Source of the DNA: Planctomycetia bacterium
Lineage (GTDB): Bacteria; Planctomycetota; Planctomycetia; Pirellulales; JALHLM01
Assembly (NCBI GenBank): GCA_034440135.1
Contig: JAWXBP010000387.1
Span: 1 to 40,085, forward strand
Direction: 5' to 3'
DNA length: 40,085 nt
In this document: positions 7,849 through 16,300 of the stretch, one piece after another
Layout: every line of letters begins with the position of its first letter
Position numbering within the stretch: the stretch's first letter is position 1
The notes under the pieces: model-generated
Told to the model about the DNA's origin: nothing
Databases searched by the model: none
Seen by the model: only the letters and a program-made list of their open reading frames with translations
Made by a program: the position numbers and the translations under genes

Positions 7849-8487
7849 TTAGTTGCGATAGGAGACCTGGCGATGGGCACGGGTCGACTTGCGAACGCGG
7901 GCCGAGCTGTCCTGCATCGGAGCAGCGGGCACCGGGGCTTCTTCGCTGCTCGATTCGACCGCGGCGCCGCCGCCGCCGCACGAGCTGCATCCGCCGGTCG
8001 AGCAGCAGCTCGAGCAGCTATTGCAACTCTTGTGGCTGAACAAGCCTAAGAGGTCCAGGCCGCAGCACTTCTTTTTCTTGCAGCAGGAATCGCCGCAAGG
8101 ATCGCAGCACGCGGTCTCGGCTTCGCAGCTCGGTTCGCAGGCGTCCGCACACGGATCACTGCAAGGATCGCAGCACGCCGAGGCGCACGGATCGCAGCAG
8201 GAATCACTGCAGCACGGATCACAGCAGCCGCAATCAAACAAGCCGTGCAAGCCCTCGAACAACTCGCGGATCGGGTGGCAGCACTTCTTGCCGCAAGGAT
8301 CGCAGCACGCGTCGCCGCACGGATCGCATTCCGTCGTGGCTTCGCAGGACGGTTCGCAGGCGTCAGCACAGGAGCTGCACCCGCCCTTGTGGTTGCTGAG
8401 CATCCGATCGAGCAACTCGAAGCCGTAGCTCTGGCTACAAACTCCCAAGCTGACGACCAGAGCTCCAACTAGGCTAGTCCATTTCAT
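7849..8487 (-). CDS. Exported protein extremely rich in cysteine, with CDPC repeats
   Basis: A 212-residue protein from ATG 8487, which has an AAGGAGA site nine bases upstream; the open frame extends to 8736 but has no start support. Residues 1-22 form a Sec signal peptide (MKWTSLVGALVVSLGVCSQS). I count about 39 cysteines, nearly all in residues 36-170. They come in repeating units such as CDPCGDACCDPC, CCDPCSDPCADACEPSCE and KKKKCC. Two long units (around CADACEPSCEA) are near copies, so internal duplication is likely. Near residue 75 is a cysteine-poor segment (HPIRELFEGLHGLF). The tail (about 170-212) is Ser/Ala/Glu-rich and then basic. Cys pairs of this density suggest metal binding or a disulfide-crosslinked envelope component; no named family is claimed. 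It is a single-gene unit ending at a strong terminator. Confidence 0.85.
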   Translation of the reverse strand: MKWTSLVGALVVSLGVCSQSYGFELLDRMLSNHKGGCSSCADACEPSCEATTECDPCGDACCDPCGKKCCHPIRELFEGLHGLFDCGCCDPCCSDSCCDPCASACCDPCSDPCADACEPSCEAETACCDPCGDSCCKKKKCCGLDLLGLFSHKSCNSCSSCCSTGGCSSCGGGGAAVESSSEEAPVPAAPMQDSSARVRKSTRAHRQVSYRN

Positions 8488-9236
8488 CGAACATCGTCTC
8501 CTTCTGCTGTGAACCAGGAGTGCGCGCATTCCCGACGGCCAACCTCTCGCGGACACCGTTCGTACCCTTGGGCGTGAGGAGTGACTCCGGCCGGACTGGG
8601 CGTTTCGTGCGGGACGAAGGCCGAGGCTGATCGGGGTGTCGGCGGGCGTAGGTCGCGGGCGAGGGTCTCGATCCCCCGGTTCACAAGGTGTATTCCACCA
8701 GTGCCGTCGAGCCATTCCTTGACTCGAAAAGTCCAACGGCTGGGTCTGGCGCTCCCTCGCATGCCTTGTACAAGAGGCATGCTTTCCTCGTTAAGGGACA
8801 CTGACGGTATCGTCCGCCGAATCGCAGGGCCTTGAGCGGTCGGAAGTATTTTTCGCACAAGGATTTACCGCTCCTTGTGGGCAAACCTTTCCGCGCGACG
8901 AAGCTGGTGAAACCCTGCCGATTATGCATCCCCGACGCGACCGATTTTGCCGAACTTGCCGACGGAAAAGTCCCGCGCAAACGCGCGGCTCCCCAATCCG
9001 TCAGAGTCAACATCTTCAAAGGATGTCGCCACCGCACACTAACCCGAAGCGCCGGCGAGGGGGAGAGGACGTCGACGCAGCGGGCACAGCGCACTGAGGA
9101 TCGACGAATCGCATGGGATGTGCTCTTTGCGCGTCATGGCTCTCGGTCACCAGCGTCCCCTCCCCCTCGCTGGCGCTTCGGGTTAGTGTGTTGGTCGCTG
9201 CCTCAATACCCTACTCGCCAACGACTGGCAAACTCC
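8488..9236. other. Long intergenic region, partly occupied by an inverted-repeat element
   Basis: About 750 bases separate the cysteine-rich gene (minus) from the RraA-like gene (plus). The short open frames here give low-complexity basic translations and none looks conserved. The only strong structure is the 37-bp inverted repeat at 9035-9190, described separately. The rest should include promoters for both flanking genes, but I could not fix their boxes. Confidence 0.5.
9035..9190. repeat. Long inverted repeat (37-bp arms, 82-base spacer), MITE-like
   Basis: The left arm 9035-9071 begins CACACTAACCCGAAGCGCC; the right arm 9154-9190 ends GGCGCTTCGGGTTAGTGTG. The arms are reverse complements with two mismatches. 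The spacer (9072-9153) shows no coding potential. The element ends 46 bases before the RraA-like start codon. Its form is that of a non-autonomous mobile or repeat element; I recall the CGCTTCGGGTTAGTGTG core as recurrent in planctomycete genomes, unverified. Confidence 0.7.
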
Positions 9237-9977
9237 ATGTCACCCGAAACCCTTCGCAAGCTTGCGCAGTTTGATACGCCGACCATTTGCAACGTGATTG
9301 AGCTGTTCGGCATCCGCCCGCGCAACGAAGGCTACATGGACGGCCGCATTCGCGCGGCATTTCCGGAGCTGCCTCCCATGGTCGGGTTCGCCACGACAGC
9401 GGCCTTTCGCAGCGATTGCGCACCTGGGAAAGGCGACGCGTATGGCAGCCTCGAAGCGCAGCTTGGCACTTTCGCCGCGTTGCCCGGCCCAGCGGTGGTC
9501 GTGTTTCAGGACCTTGATGATCCCGCCGTGGCGGCCACGTTCGGCGAAGTAATGTGCAGCACGTACCAGGGCTTTGGTTCGGCCGGTCTCATCACTTCCG
9601 GCGGCGGCCGCGATTTGGAGCAGGTCCGCGCGCTGCGTTACCCGACATTCACGGGTGGCACGATTTGCTCGCACGCTTACTGCCACATCCTGCACATCGG
9701 CCTGCCGGTGCGCGTGGGCGGCCTGGTCGTGAATCCAGGCGACCTGTTGCACGGCGACGCCAACGGCGTGACCAATATTCCGCTGTCGATCGCCGCGGCG
9801 GTGGCTGACTTCGCGCAGGAATTCATCGACATCGAACGTGTCCTCATGGACTACGTCCGCGGCTCCGGCAAGAAAACCGTCGACGGCTTCACCGCCGCGC
9901 GGCAGGAGTTCGCCAAGCGCACGGCGGCGCTAGCTGCCAAGGCGCGCGAATGGCTAGCGTCCGGGCGTACTACGTAG
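9237..9977 (+). CDS. RraA-like / HMG-aldolase-family protein
   Basis: A 246-residue protein from ATG 9237; the longer frame to 8832 passes through the inverted-repeat element and is rejected. The N-terminus (LAQFDTPTICNVIELFGIRP) and the core GSAGLITSGGGRDLEQVRAL (residues 115-134) are typical of the RraA/4-hydroxy-4-methyl-2-oxoglutarate aldolase fold. In active aldolases this core reads close to DGAVRD; here it is SGGGRD, with the Arg-Asp pair kept. Later, VNPGDLLHGDANGVTNIP matches the family's GDxDGV segment. Family members include metal-dependent aldolases and a ribonuclease E inhibitor, so the substrate is open. Cytosolic, single gene, no visible ribosome-binding site. Confidence 0.8.
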   Translation: MSPETLRKLAQFDTPTICNVIELFGIRPRNEGYMDGRIRAAFPELPPMVGFATTAAFRSDCAPGKGDAYGSLEAQLGTFAALPGPAVVVFQDLDDPAVAATFGEVMCSTYQGFGSAGLITSGGGRDLEQVRALRYPTFTGGTICSHAYCHILHIGLPVRVGGLVVNPGDLLHGDANGVTNIPLSIAAAVADFAQEFIDIERVLMDYVRGSGKKTVDGFTAARQEFAKRTAALAAKAREWLASGRTT

Positions 9978-10083
9978 ATCACTTGGCTGACCAGCACGTG
10001 CGGTCAACCGCATTCTTAATTCGGGGAAGTTCGCGGGGAATTTTCTTGCGATCGCTGTCGACGATTGCTATGTTGACCAGCGT

Positions 10084-10105
10084 TTGTGGCGTCCGCTGGC
10101 CACAA
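10084..10105. promoter_or_regulatory. Small inverted repeat upstream of the peptidase locus
   Basis: TTGTGGC (10084-10090) and GCCACAA (10099-10105) are perfect reverse complements around an 8-base loop, about 150 bases ahead of the peptidase start. It could be an operator or a small RNA hairpin. The evidence is only the symmetry. No clear promoter boxes were found in 9978-10253. Confidence 0.3.
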
Positions 10106-10253
10106 CGAAATTAATAGTGGGATGCGTATTGGGCTATCGTCGCGAGTTTGTTGAGCAGCAGTTTGGGGCAAGGTTCTTGGTCTAAGTCGGCGGTGACTAC
10201 GCAGGTATTGGGTTCGGTTTCGTTTCTTTCTAAACGTTTCAAGGAGAACAGCG

Positions 10254-11321
10254 ATGTCAAACGGTGGAATCGGACTAGGCGAAATAAAATCCGCTTTGGA
10301 AAACGCCGGGGAACCTTGGCAGGCTGGCATGACCAGCATCGCCCGCTTGGCTCCGGAGGAACGCCGGCGCCGGCTGGGAGTTCCTGGTGGAGCTAAGGCG
10401 GCGAAAGCCGCTATGCCGACCGCAGGCACAGTGCGGGCTCCGTCGGCTTACGACCTGCGCAATGTAGGCGGCAAGAACTTTGTGACGCCGATCAAGGATC
10501 AAGGCTCATGCGGTTCCTGCGTCTCGTTTGGCGTCGTGGCGACCGTCGAAAGTACGTTGATGGTGCAGCAGGGCTCCACCGATCCGGTGGACCTCAGCGA
10601 AGCCCACTTGTTTTTCTGCCATGCCCGGGACCGCGGCTATAACTGCAATACCGGCTGGTGGCCGAACGAGGCCCTAGACGATTTTCGCGACAAAGGCGTC
10701 GTCGACGATGCCTGCTATCCCTACAACCTCGCCAATACGGATTGCAGCGGACTATGTGACGATTGGCAGAATCGCCTCACCCGGATAGCCGGCTATCAGG
10801 ACCTGACGAACAAGGCGGACGCAATCAAGGATTGGGTATCCACCCGTGGGGCCGTAGCCGCCTGTTTTGAGGTGTATGAAGACTTCTTCTATTACCAGAG
10901 CGGAGTCTACCGGCACGTCACCGGCGGCTTGATGGGCGGGCACTGCGTGACGATCGTCGGGTATGACGACGCGCAGTCCTGTTGGATCTGCAAGAACAGT
11001 TGGACCACCGGCTGGGGCGAGCAGGGCTTTTTCCGCATTGGTTATGGCGAATGCGGGATTGAGACCTGGCTGAACCACGGCGCCGAGGGCGTCCAAGTCA
11101 GCGGTTGGATCAACTCCACGCGCGTCCAAGGCCTATGGACGATCAACCAGGAGTGCAACGCCTGGGCCTATCTGGCGAACAAAGGTTGGTGCAAAGTCTC
11201 GCCCGACAATTTGCAGATTTTCTCGACCATGTTAGCGCAGCTGGCGTCGGCGAAAACCGGCGGCCGCGTCGTCAACGTGTATACGGATCGGGACGTGATT
11301 AAGCAGGTCTATGTGTTTTGA
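10254..11321 (+). CDS. Papain-family (C1A) cysteine peptidase with a C-terminal accessory domain
   Basis: A 355-residue protein from ATG 10254 with a strong AAGGAG site (10241-10246). There is no signal peptide. Residues 8-45 form a short pro-region-like helix ending ERRRRLGVPGG. The catalytic domain runs about 60-285: oxyanion Gln83 and nucleophile Cys89 in QGSCGSCVSF, catalytic His230 in GGHCVTIVGYDD, and Asn248 in CKNSWTTGWGEQGFF. The Trp that usually follows the nucleophile is Val90 here. Extra Cys pairs (122, 131, 154, 164, 168) suggest disulfides or metal binding, odd for a protein without an export signal. Residues 290-355 form a separate domain (QGLWTINQECNAWAYL ... KQVYVF) that recurs in the next gene product. 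A chagasin-type inhibitor is encoded two genes on, as expected for a regulated papain-like enzyme. Peptidase call firm; substrate unknown. Confidence 0.92.
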   Translation: MSNGGIGLGEIKSALENAGEPWQAGMTSIARLAPEERRRRLGVPGGAKAAKAAMPTAGTVRAPSAYDLRNVGGKNFVTPIKDQGSCGSCVSFGVVATVESTLMVQQGSTDPVDLSEAHLFFCHARDRGYNCNTGWWPNEALDDFRDKGVVDDACYPYNLANTDCSGLCDDWQNRLTRIAGYQDLTNKADAIKDWVSTRGAVAACFEVYEDFFYYQSGVYRHVTGGLMGGHCVTIVGYDDAQSCWICKNSWTTGWGEQGFFRIGYGECGIETWLNHGAEGVQVSGWINSTRVQGLWTINQECNAWAYLANKGWCKVSPDNLQIFSTMLAQLASAKTGGRVVNVYTDRDVIKQVYVF

Positions 11322-11369
11322 TCGCTACGTTTCTGCTTGCTAATTCACTTAATGATGAAGGAGAACGAT

Positions 11370-11798
11370 ATGAGTCAAGCTACGCCTCAAGCCTCTCCGG
11401 CGAATTCGCCTTCGGCGGGGACTTCGAATTCTGGGCCCGCAGCGCCGGCGAAAACCGCGGCCGGATGCGGTTGCTCGGGTCAGACGGCAAGCGCCATGAT
11501 GGCGGGACCGGCAGGACCTGCGTCAGGCGCCGCGCCATCGATGCGCCCCGCCGGCGTCGGCGGCGCGATCGGCGGCCAATGGCACAACGCTAAGCGCATT
11601 ACCGGTACTTGGTGCATCAACGAAGTCCGTAACGCCTGGGTCTACGTCGACGGACTATCCTGGCGAAAGCTAGCCAACGGCTTGGATAGCGCAACGATCG
11701 CGCTGTCTTTGCTCGGCGCCAGCGCACTAGCCACGGGTACCGCGACGGATTTGCGAGAAGAAGCGGACGGTATGATCCACGAAATGTACGTGTGGTAG
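11370..11798 (+). CDS. Small protein sharing the peptidase's C-terminal domain
   Basis: A 142-residue protein from ATG 11370, preceded at six bases by AAGGAG (11358-11363); the context AAGGAGAAC is identical to that of the peptidase gene 48 bases upstream. Residues 1-68 are low-complexity Ala/Pro/Gly/Ser with a CGCSG motif (33-37) and end in a GGAIGG segment (64-69). Residues 75-142 align by eye with residues 290-355 of the peptidase: both have Arg, then GxW, IN, NAW, a Tyr strand, a Trp-x-Lys, a helical stretch and a C-terminal YVF or YVW. I do not recognise this domain. No signal peptide is visible. The layout suggests a precursor or partner of the peptidase, perhaps cleaved near the Gly-Gly site. 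That is inference. Confidence 0.8.
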   Translation: MSQATPQASPANSPSAGTSNSGPAAPAKTAAGCGCSGQTASAMMAGPAGPASGAAPSMRPAGVGGAIGGQWHNAKRITGTWCINEVRNAWVYVDGLSWRKLANGLDSATIALSLLGASALATGTATDLREEADGMIHEMYVW

Positions 11799-11827
11799 CC
11801 GCTTTCTCGACGTGATCGAAATCGCTT

Positions 11828-11872
11828 CCGACGGCGGCGCGCCTCGCCGCCGTCGGTCGATGACTTTTTTTC
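11828..11872 (+). terminator. GC-rich hairpin with downstream T-run between the small protein and inhibitor genes
   Basis: CCGACGGCGGCG (11828-11839) pairs perfectly with 11845-11856 around a 5-base loop. A T-run (11864-11872) follows after eight bases. It may act as a terminator or attenuator ahead of the chagasin-like gene. The gap between stem and T-run is longer than usual, so efficiency is uncertain. Confidence 0.55.
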
Positions 11873-11886
11873 AAAGGCACTGAAAC

Positions 11887-12186
11887 ATGCCACTGACCGA
11901 GAGTGACGATGGCCGCACGCTGACCGTGGACGCCAACGCGGAATTGTCCGTCAAACTAGGCGAGAACCCCACGACGGGCTATCGATGGTCCGTTGACCAA
12001 TTGACGGCCGTCGTCTTGGTATCCGATCGCTTTGAACCCGGCGACGCCATCGGCGCGGCGGGACATCATTGGTTTGTGTTTCGCGCCGGCGCGCCAGGTT
12101 CCGGCGGCGTGAAACTCAAGTTGAGTCGTCCTTGGCAAGGCGACCCACCCTTGCGCGCGTTTGCCGTCACGCTGATCGTTCAATAG
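11887..12186 (+). CDS. Chagasin-family (I42) inhibitor of papain-type cysteine peptidases
   Basis: A 99-residue protein from ATG 11887 with an AAAGG site upstream. The inhibitory loops of the chagasin family are visible: NPTTGY at residues 27-32, a Gly-containing segment (GAAGHHWFVFRA, about 56-67), and RPW at 81-83. The length fits a chagasin without a signal peptide (about 100-110 residues). In the family these three loops block the active-site cleft of C1 peptidases. The nearby C1 peptidase without a signal peptide is the obvious target in the same compartment. It follows a hairpin and so may be made at a lower or separately set level. Known: the family inhibits papain-like enzymes. Inferred: the pairing with this peptidase. 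Confidence 0.9.
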   Translation: MPLTESDDGRTLTVDANAELSVKLGENPTTGYRWSVDQLTAVVLVSDRFEPGDAIGAAGHHWFVFRAGAPGSGGVKLKLSRPWQGDPPLRAFAVTLIVQ

Positions 12187-12265
12187 CGCGCGGTCCACCC
12201 GATCACTTGCTCAATTGGCCCGAGCTAGAACTCCGCTGTGTCGGCGGACGCCAGTTTACTCTTCG

Positions 12266-13207
12266 TTACTTACCGGCCGCGATCGCCGCGTCCGCATCGT
12301 CGAGCAACTTGGCCAGATCGCCCTTGCTGGGCGTGGCGGATGGCACGCCTTCGGCCGGGATTTCCAGACCGGAAATCCAGGCCGCGCCGTTCAATAACAC
12401 CTTGCGGAAACTGTCGTCCGCCAGGTTGTCATGCAAGTGCATGCCGGTGAAGCCGAAGCCGCGCCCGCCGTCCGGGCGGTCGTACGCCCAGGCTACGACC
12501 TGCGGTCGTCCGTCTTTCACGTCCGCATGCACGGCCGGATTGCCGCCGTGAGAGCTAGATTCTTCTTTCGCGGTTTCCAACGGAGGGACGTCGCTCAGCA
12601 CCGGCGTCACGCCCTTCATGTCCGGCGCGAACCGCATGTGATAGTACCACTCGTCGTTGACGCTAAACGGCTTCACGCCCCGCGCCGTGGGATGGTCCGG
12701 AAACGTCTCGAATTTCGGCGTCCACCAAGGATTCACCGACCAAAAGGTCTCGAAGTAACCGCCCATCCAGTCGAGAAAATGCTCGCCTGCTACGCCTTTA
12801 TTGACTTCGACGCCGTAGTGAATCGCCATGAAGCCCGCCCCTTTGCGGACCGCGGCAAAGATTTCCGGGTCGGTCGCCGCCGGTTCCGCGTGGTTCAATA
12901 GCACGATGATCGCATCGGCATGGTTCAGCTTCGTCGGCCAAGCTTTATTCGTATGCACCACGGCATGCACGTTGGGATACGCCTCGTGCAGCGCGCGGGC
13001 CATCAGGATCGAGCCGCCGACGAACTCATGATTGCCTCGCGGACCATGCGTCCCGGCGTCGGCGATAAAGACGATTTTGATGACGTCATCCCCCGCCGCG
13101 ATTTGACCAGCGTAGTCAAAGGGATCGCGCTCCGCGCCGTCGGCGAGCGGGGCGACCATTGCCGTGAGCAACAGGGCGAGCGCGAGGTTTCGCAAAGTTG
13201 ATTTCAT
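12266..13207 (-). CDS. ThuA-domain exported protein
   Basis: A 313-residue protein from ATG 13207 with a Sec-type signal (residues 1-25, LRNLALALLLTAMVAPLADG). The body matches the ThuA-like domain common in planctomycetes: IKIVFIADAGTHGPRGNHEF near 42-62, ADAIIVLLNHAEP, KGAGFMAIHYGVE, GGYFETFWS, HPTARGVKPFSVNDEWYYHM, and a C-terminal GFGFTGMHLHDNLADDSFRKVLLNGAAWI. ThuA-like domains have a glutamine-amidotransferase-like fold; the original member is linked to trehalose use, but exported planctomycete forms have no proven reaction. It converges with the chagasin gene. The closing segment (AKLLDDADAAIAAGK) is charged. Confidence 0.88.
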   Translation of the reverse strand: MKSTLRNLALALLLTAMVAPLADGAERDPFDYAGQIAAGDDVIKIVFIADAGTHGPRGNHEFVGGSILMARALHEAYPNVHAVVHTNKAWPTKLNHADAIIVLLNHAEPAATDPEIFAAVRKGAGFMAIHYGVEVNKGVAGEHFLDWMGGYFETFWSVNPWWTPKFETFPDHPTARGVKPFSVNDEWYYHMRFAPDMKGVTPVLSDVPPLETAKEESSSHGGNPAVHADVKDGRPQVVAWAYDRPDGGRGFGFTGMHLHDNLADDSFRKVLLNGAAWISGLEIPAEGVPSATPSKGDLAKLLDDADAAIAAGK

Positions 13208-13377
13208 CGTTGGACCACAGAGGCGCATGCGAGGTGGGCGGGAAGTCGCGGCGGATAGCCGACAGTCGGCAAGATAACCTAGACGGCACGCAGGGGAAAG
13301 CGCTGCGCCCGCGCGATTGCGTTTCCGGGTTGACTCGTACGCCCCTCGACCGCGTTTCCGGAATGGCCTAGGATGAT

Positions 13378-16300
13378 TTGGCCTCAGACGCGACAGATGT
13401 CGCGACGGCTATTCATAAACTGCCGCTGAACAACAAGTTGCGTCGGCAAATGCTCGCGCGAGCAGCGGCCGAAATTGGACTTCCGCAAGCGAACTCATAC
13501 CGCATGGACACGCCCACGCCGCTGACGGATGCGCCTGCGGACATTGACGCGCTGTTGGGCTATCTGAACTTCTCCTCCGGCGCGCCGGACGTGCGCTTTC
13601 AGCGCGGCCTGAACCGGCTGTTCGCCGAGATTGAGGGAAATCACCCGCAAGGCGCCTGGAGCGAAGTCGGAGATATGCTGGCGGCTCGGTTGCAAGCGAA
13701 GGCTGGCGCCCCGGGGCCTTTTTCCGACGCAGGTCAGGCGTCCGGCGTGCTGCGGCTGGTGTTTGGAAAGTTGCTGCCCGCCTACCGCGCCTTTCACGCC
13801 GACCTTTTGTTCCACCAGACCGACGAAGCCTTGTTCCGGCCGTTTTTCTTGGCCCGCGCGTTCGAGACGGCGTTGTCCGTCGGTGGACCGTGGGACGAAA
13901 CCGACCGTATCGTCGCCAAGTCGATCGAGTTACTCAACGACTTCCTCGGTTATCGCCCCCTGGCGACTTTGGAAGGCAAGCGGATCGAACCGTATCCGCA
14001 TGAGTGGGTGCGCCCCGTCCCGATCATGCTGCGCGAGGCTGGCGTCGGCGCAGGGCCGTATGCGGAATTGATCGAGCGCACCTTTGAGGTGCTGCGATCA
14101 ACACCGCCGGAAATCCTGCGTCAGGCCGGCTTTGACCCCGAGTTGGTGGACGAACTGGCATTCGATCCGCGGGCGTTTGATTTCGATCACCCGGTCAACA
14201 AGCGGCCGAATTACATGTTCGGTTGCTGGGATCTGAACATCGTCGATCTCGGCGGCTTCTACCGGCGTTTTGTGATCCAACAAATTACGCTTGACGCCTT
14301 GAACGAACGCCCGCAACATGCCCAAGGCGCGGCGCGCGACGAATTGTTGTTCGAATCGGCCGTGGTGCTGGCCGGAACCATCCTGATGGCCGCTGGCGTG
14401 AGCGGCAGCGGGCCTGACGCGCACGATTCGTCGATGACATTGATGAAGATCGTCGCGCATGTGGCGAAGTATCGCGACGCCTATTACCAGGACACGCTCG
14501 CCCGCCAGTCCGGCAAACGTGGCGAGCGCTTGCAAGCCGAGGCGCAGCGCAACCAGCAGCCGTTCGGCGCCGTGCGACAATACTTGAATCACCGGCTGGC
14601 GCGGCTGCGCGCCAAGCAGTTGCAGCACGTGCAATTGGCGCAGCTGTTTTCGCGGATGGGACAGCCAGCCGCGTCGCTGCGCCAGGCCGAGGTCGTGCCC
14701 GTCGCGTCGGCGCGGTTGCTCTGTCAGATGCAATGCGCCCGCGTGACGGCGCTGCGTTCGTTTTCGTTGGGAGACGTGGCCGCTGGTGCAGAGCATGCGA
14801 GGCAAATGCGATCCTTGCTGGACCGCGGCATCCAATGCGGGGCGATCGTCGATCCCTGGAACATCCTGGGATTCACCGGCAACTTCAGCCTCTTTCCCGC
14901 CATCCAAAACTCCGTCGTCGATCACCGCATCGAGGTGCTGATCGATTCCGTGGAACAAGTATTCGCGCTCCTGACGCGGTGGGAAAGCGAAGCGGCCATC
15001 GCCGGACAAGAATCATTGCGGCAAGAGGCGCGCGAGCGATCCCAGGAGCTCGCCGAATGGTGGGACCAGTTCGCCACCACCGAAGTCAGTAACGTCCGCA
15101 GTTTCTCCGGTCGCGAAGTGACCGAGTCGGCGCGCCAGGTCGCCGCCGGTCTCGCCACCTGGCGGCGCGCGGAATCCGCCGCGGGAGACGTGGGCTTCTG
15201 GCGCAAGCATATTCACGAATTCCGCTCACCCAAGGCCTTCGGGCAGGTCGTGGCGGCGCTGCTGGAGAAGCACGATCACGTGGCCGCCATGGCGCTGATG
15301 ATGCAATGGCTTACCGCCGCCGAAGTGCCGCTCGTCGATCTGGAACATTCGTTTCACGCGTTGGCGCTACGCTGGCTTCGCACGCTCTGGGCTCGGACGG
15401 ACGAAGGCACTTCGGAAACTAAGTGGCAACTAACCCGCAAATTCCACGACTACCTGGAAGCCAACGCCGAGCATTGGTGGGAATCGCCGCGTTGGGCCTT
15501 GAACGAATACAGTCGCGAGCCGGGCGATGCGCTGTCGCATCCGAACGACGACGAAGAGGAAGACGTCTTCGGCGCGGCATATGACGAGATGACCTACCGC
15601 GACACGACCGACGACGGCGTCGAAGGAGACATGGTCTCCGGCGGCGAAGCGACCGACGACGAATGGGAACGCGAATGGCGGCGCGTTAAGTCCAGGCTCG
15701 CCATGCTGGAAGGCGTCGCGCGCTGGCGTAAGCTGGCCGTGGAATTGGCCTCGCAGTCGGGCGTCGCGGCCGATGAGATGTCCGCCACGACCATGGACTG
15801 GGATCGGCAAACCGAAGACTGGGAACGTGGGCTCCGCGAGCTACTGGTCTCCGTACAGCAACAGAGCATCCCGCGTCCGCTGCCGACGGAAGAATCGCTG
15901 TTGGATTACGATCGCCGCCGCGGATTGAAAGACCAGGTGCTGCATCACGTCGGCCAATGTCTAGTGGACGCGAACCTGGCGTCGATTTGGCTGCGTGCCG
16001 CGGCCGGAGAGGACCAGGCGACGAGTACTCAGCGCGCTACGCCGCCATGGCAGGCCTCGGCCGTCGCGCTCTTGCGCGCGGTGTTACGGACTGACGCGAA
16101 CGCGGCGCGGGCTTGTTTCCCGGAGGTGCTTGCGCGTCTCGATGCGGAGCCGATCCTGTACACGCCGCTCACCAAGGGTGGCGATCCGCGCAAGATTGTC
16201 GCTTCGCGCGTCTTTCATACGTTGATCGAATATTGGCTGGAATCGCTCCCGCGACTCGGCCTGTTGCTGGAATCTTGGCAGTTACTCGATACCGCGCGGC

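Noticed and set aside
8046-8468. Tandem short repeats read as a possible CRISPR array
   Set aside because: The repeats are codons of CDPC-type protein repeats in an exported cysteine-rich protein, with no regular spacers.
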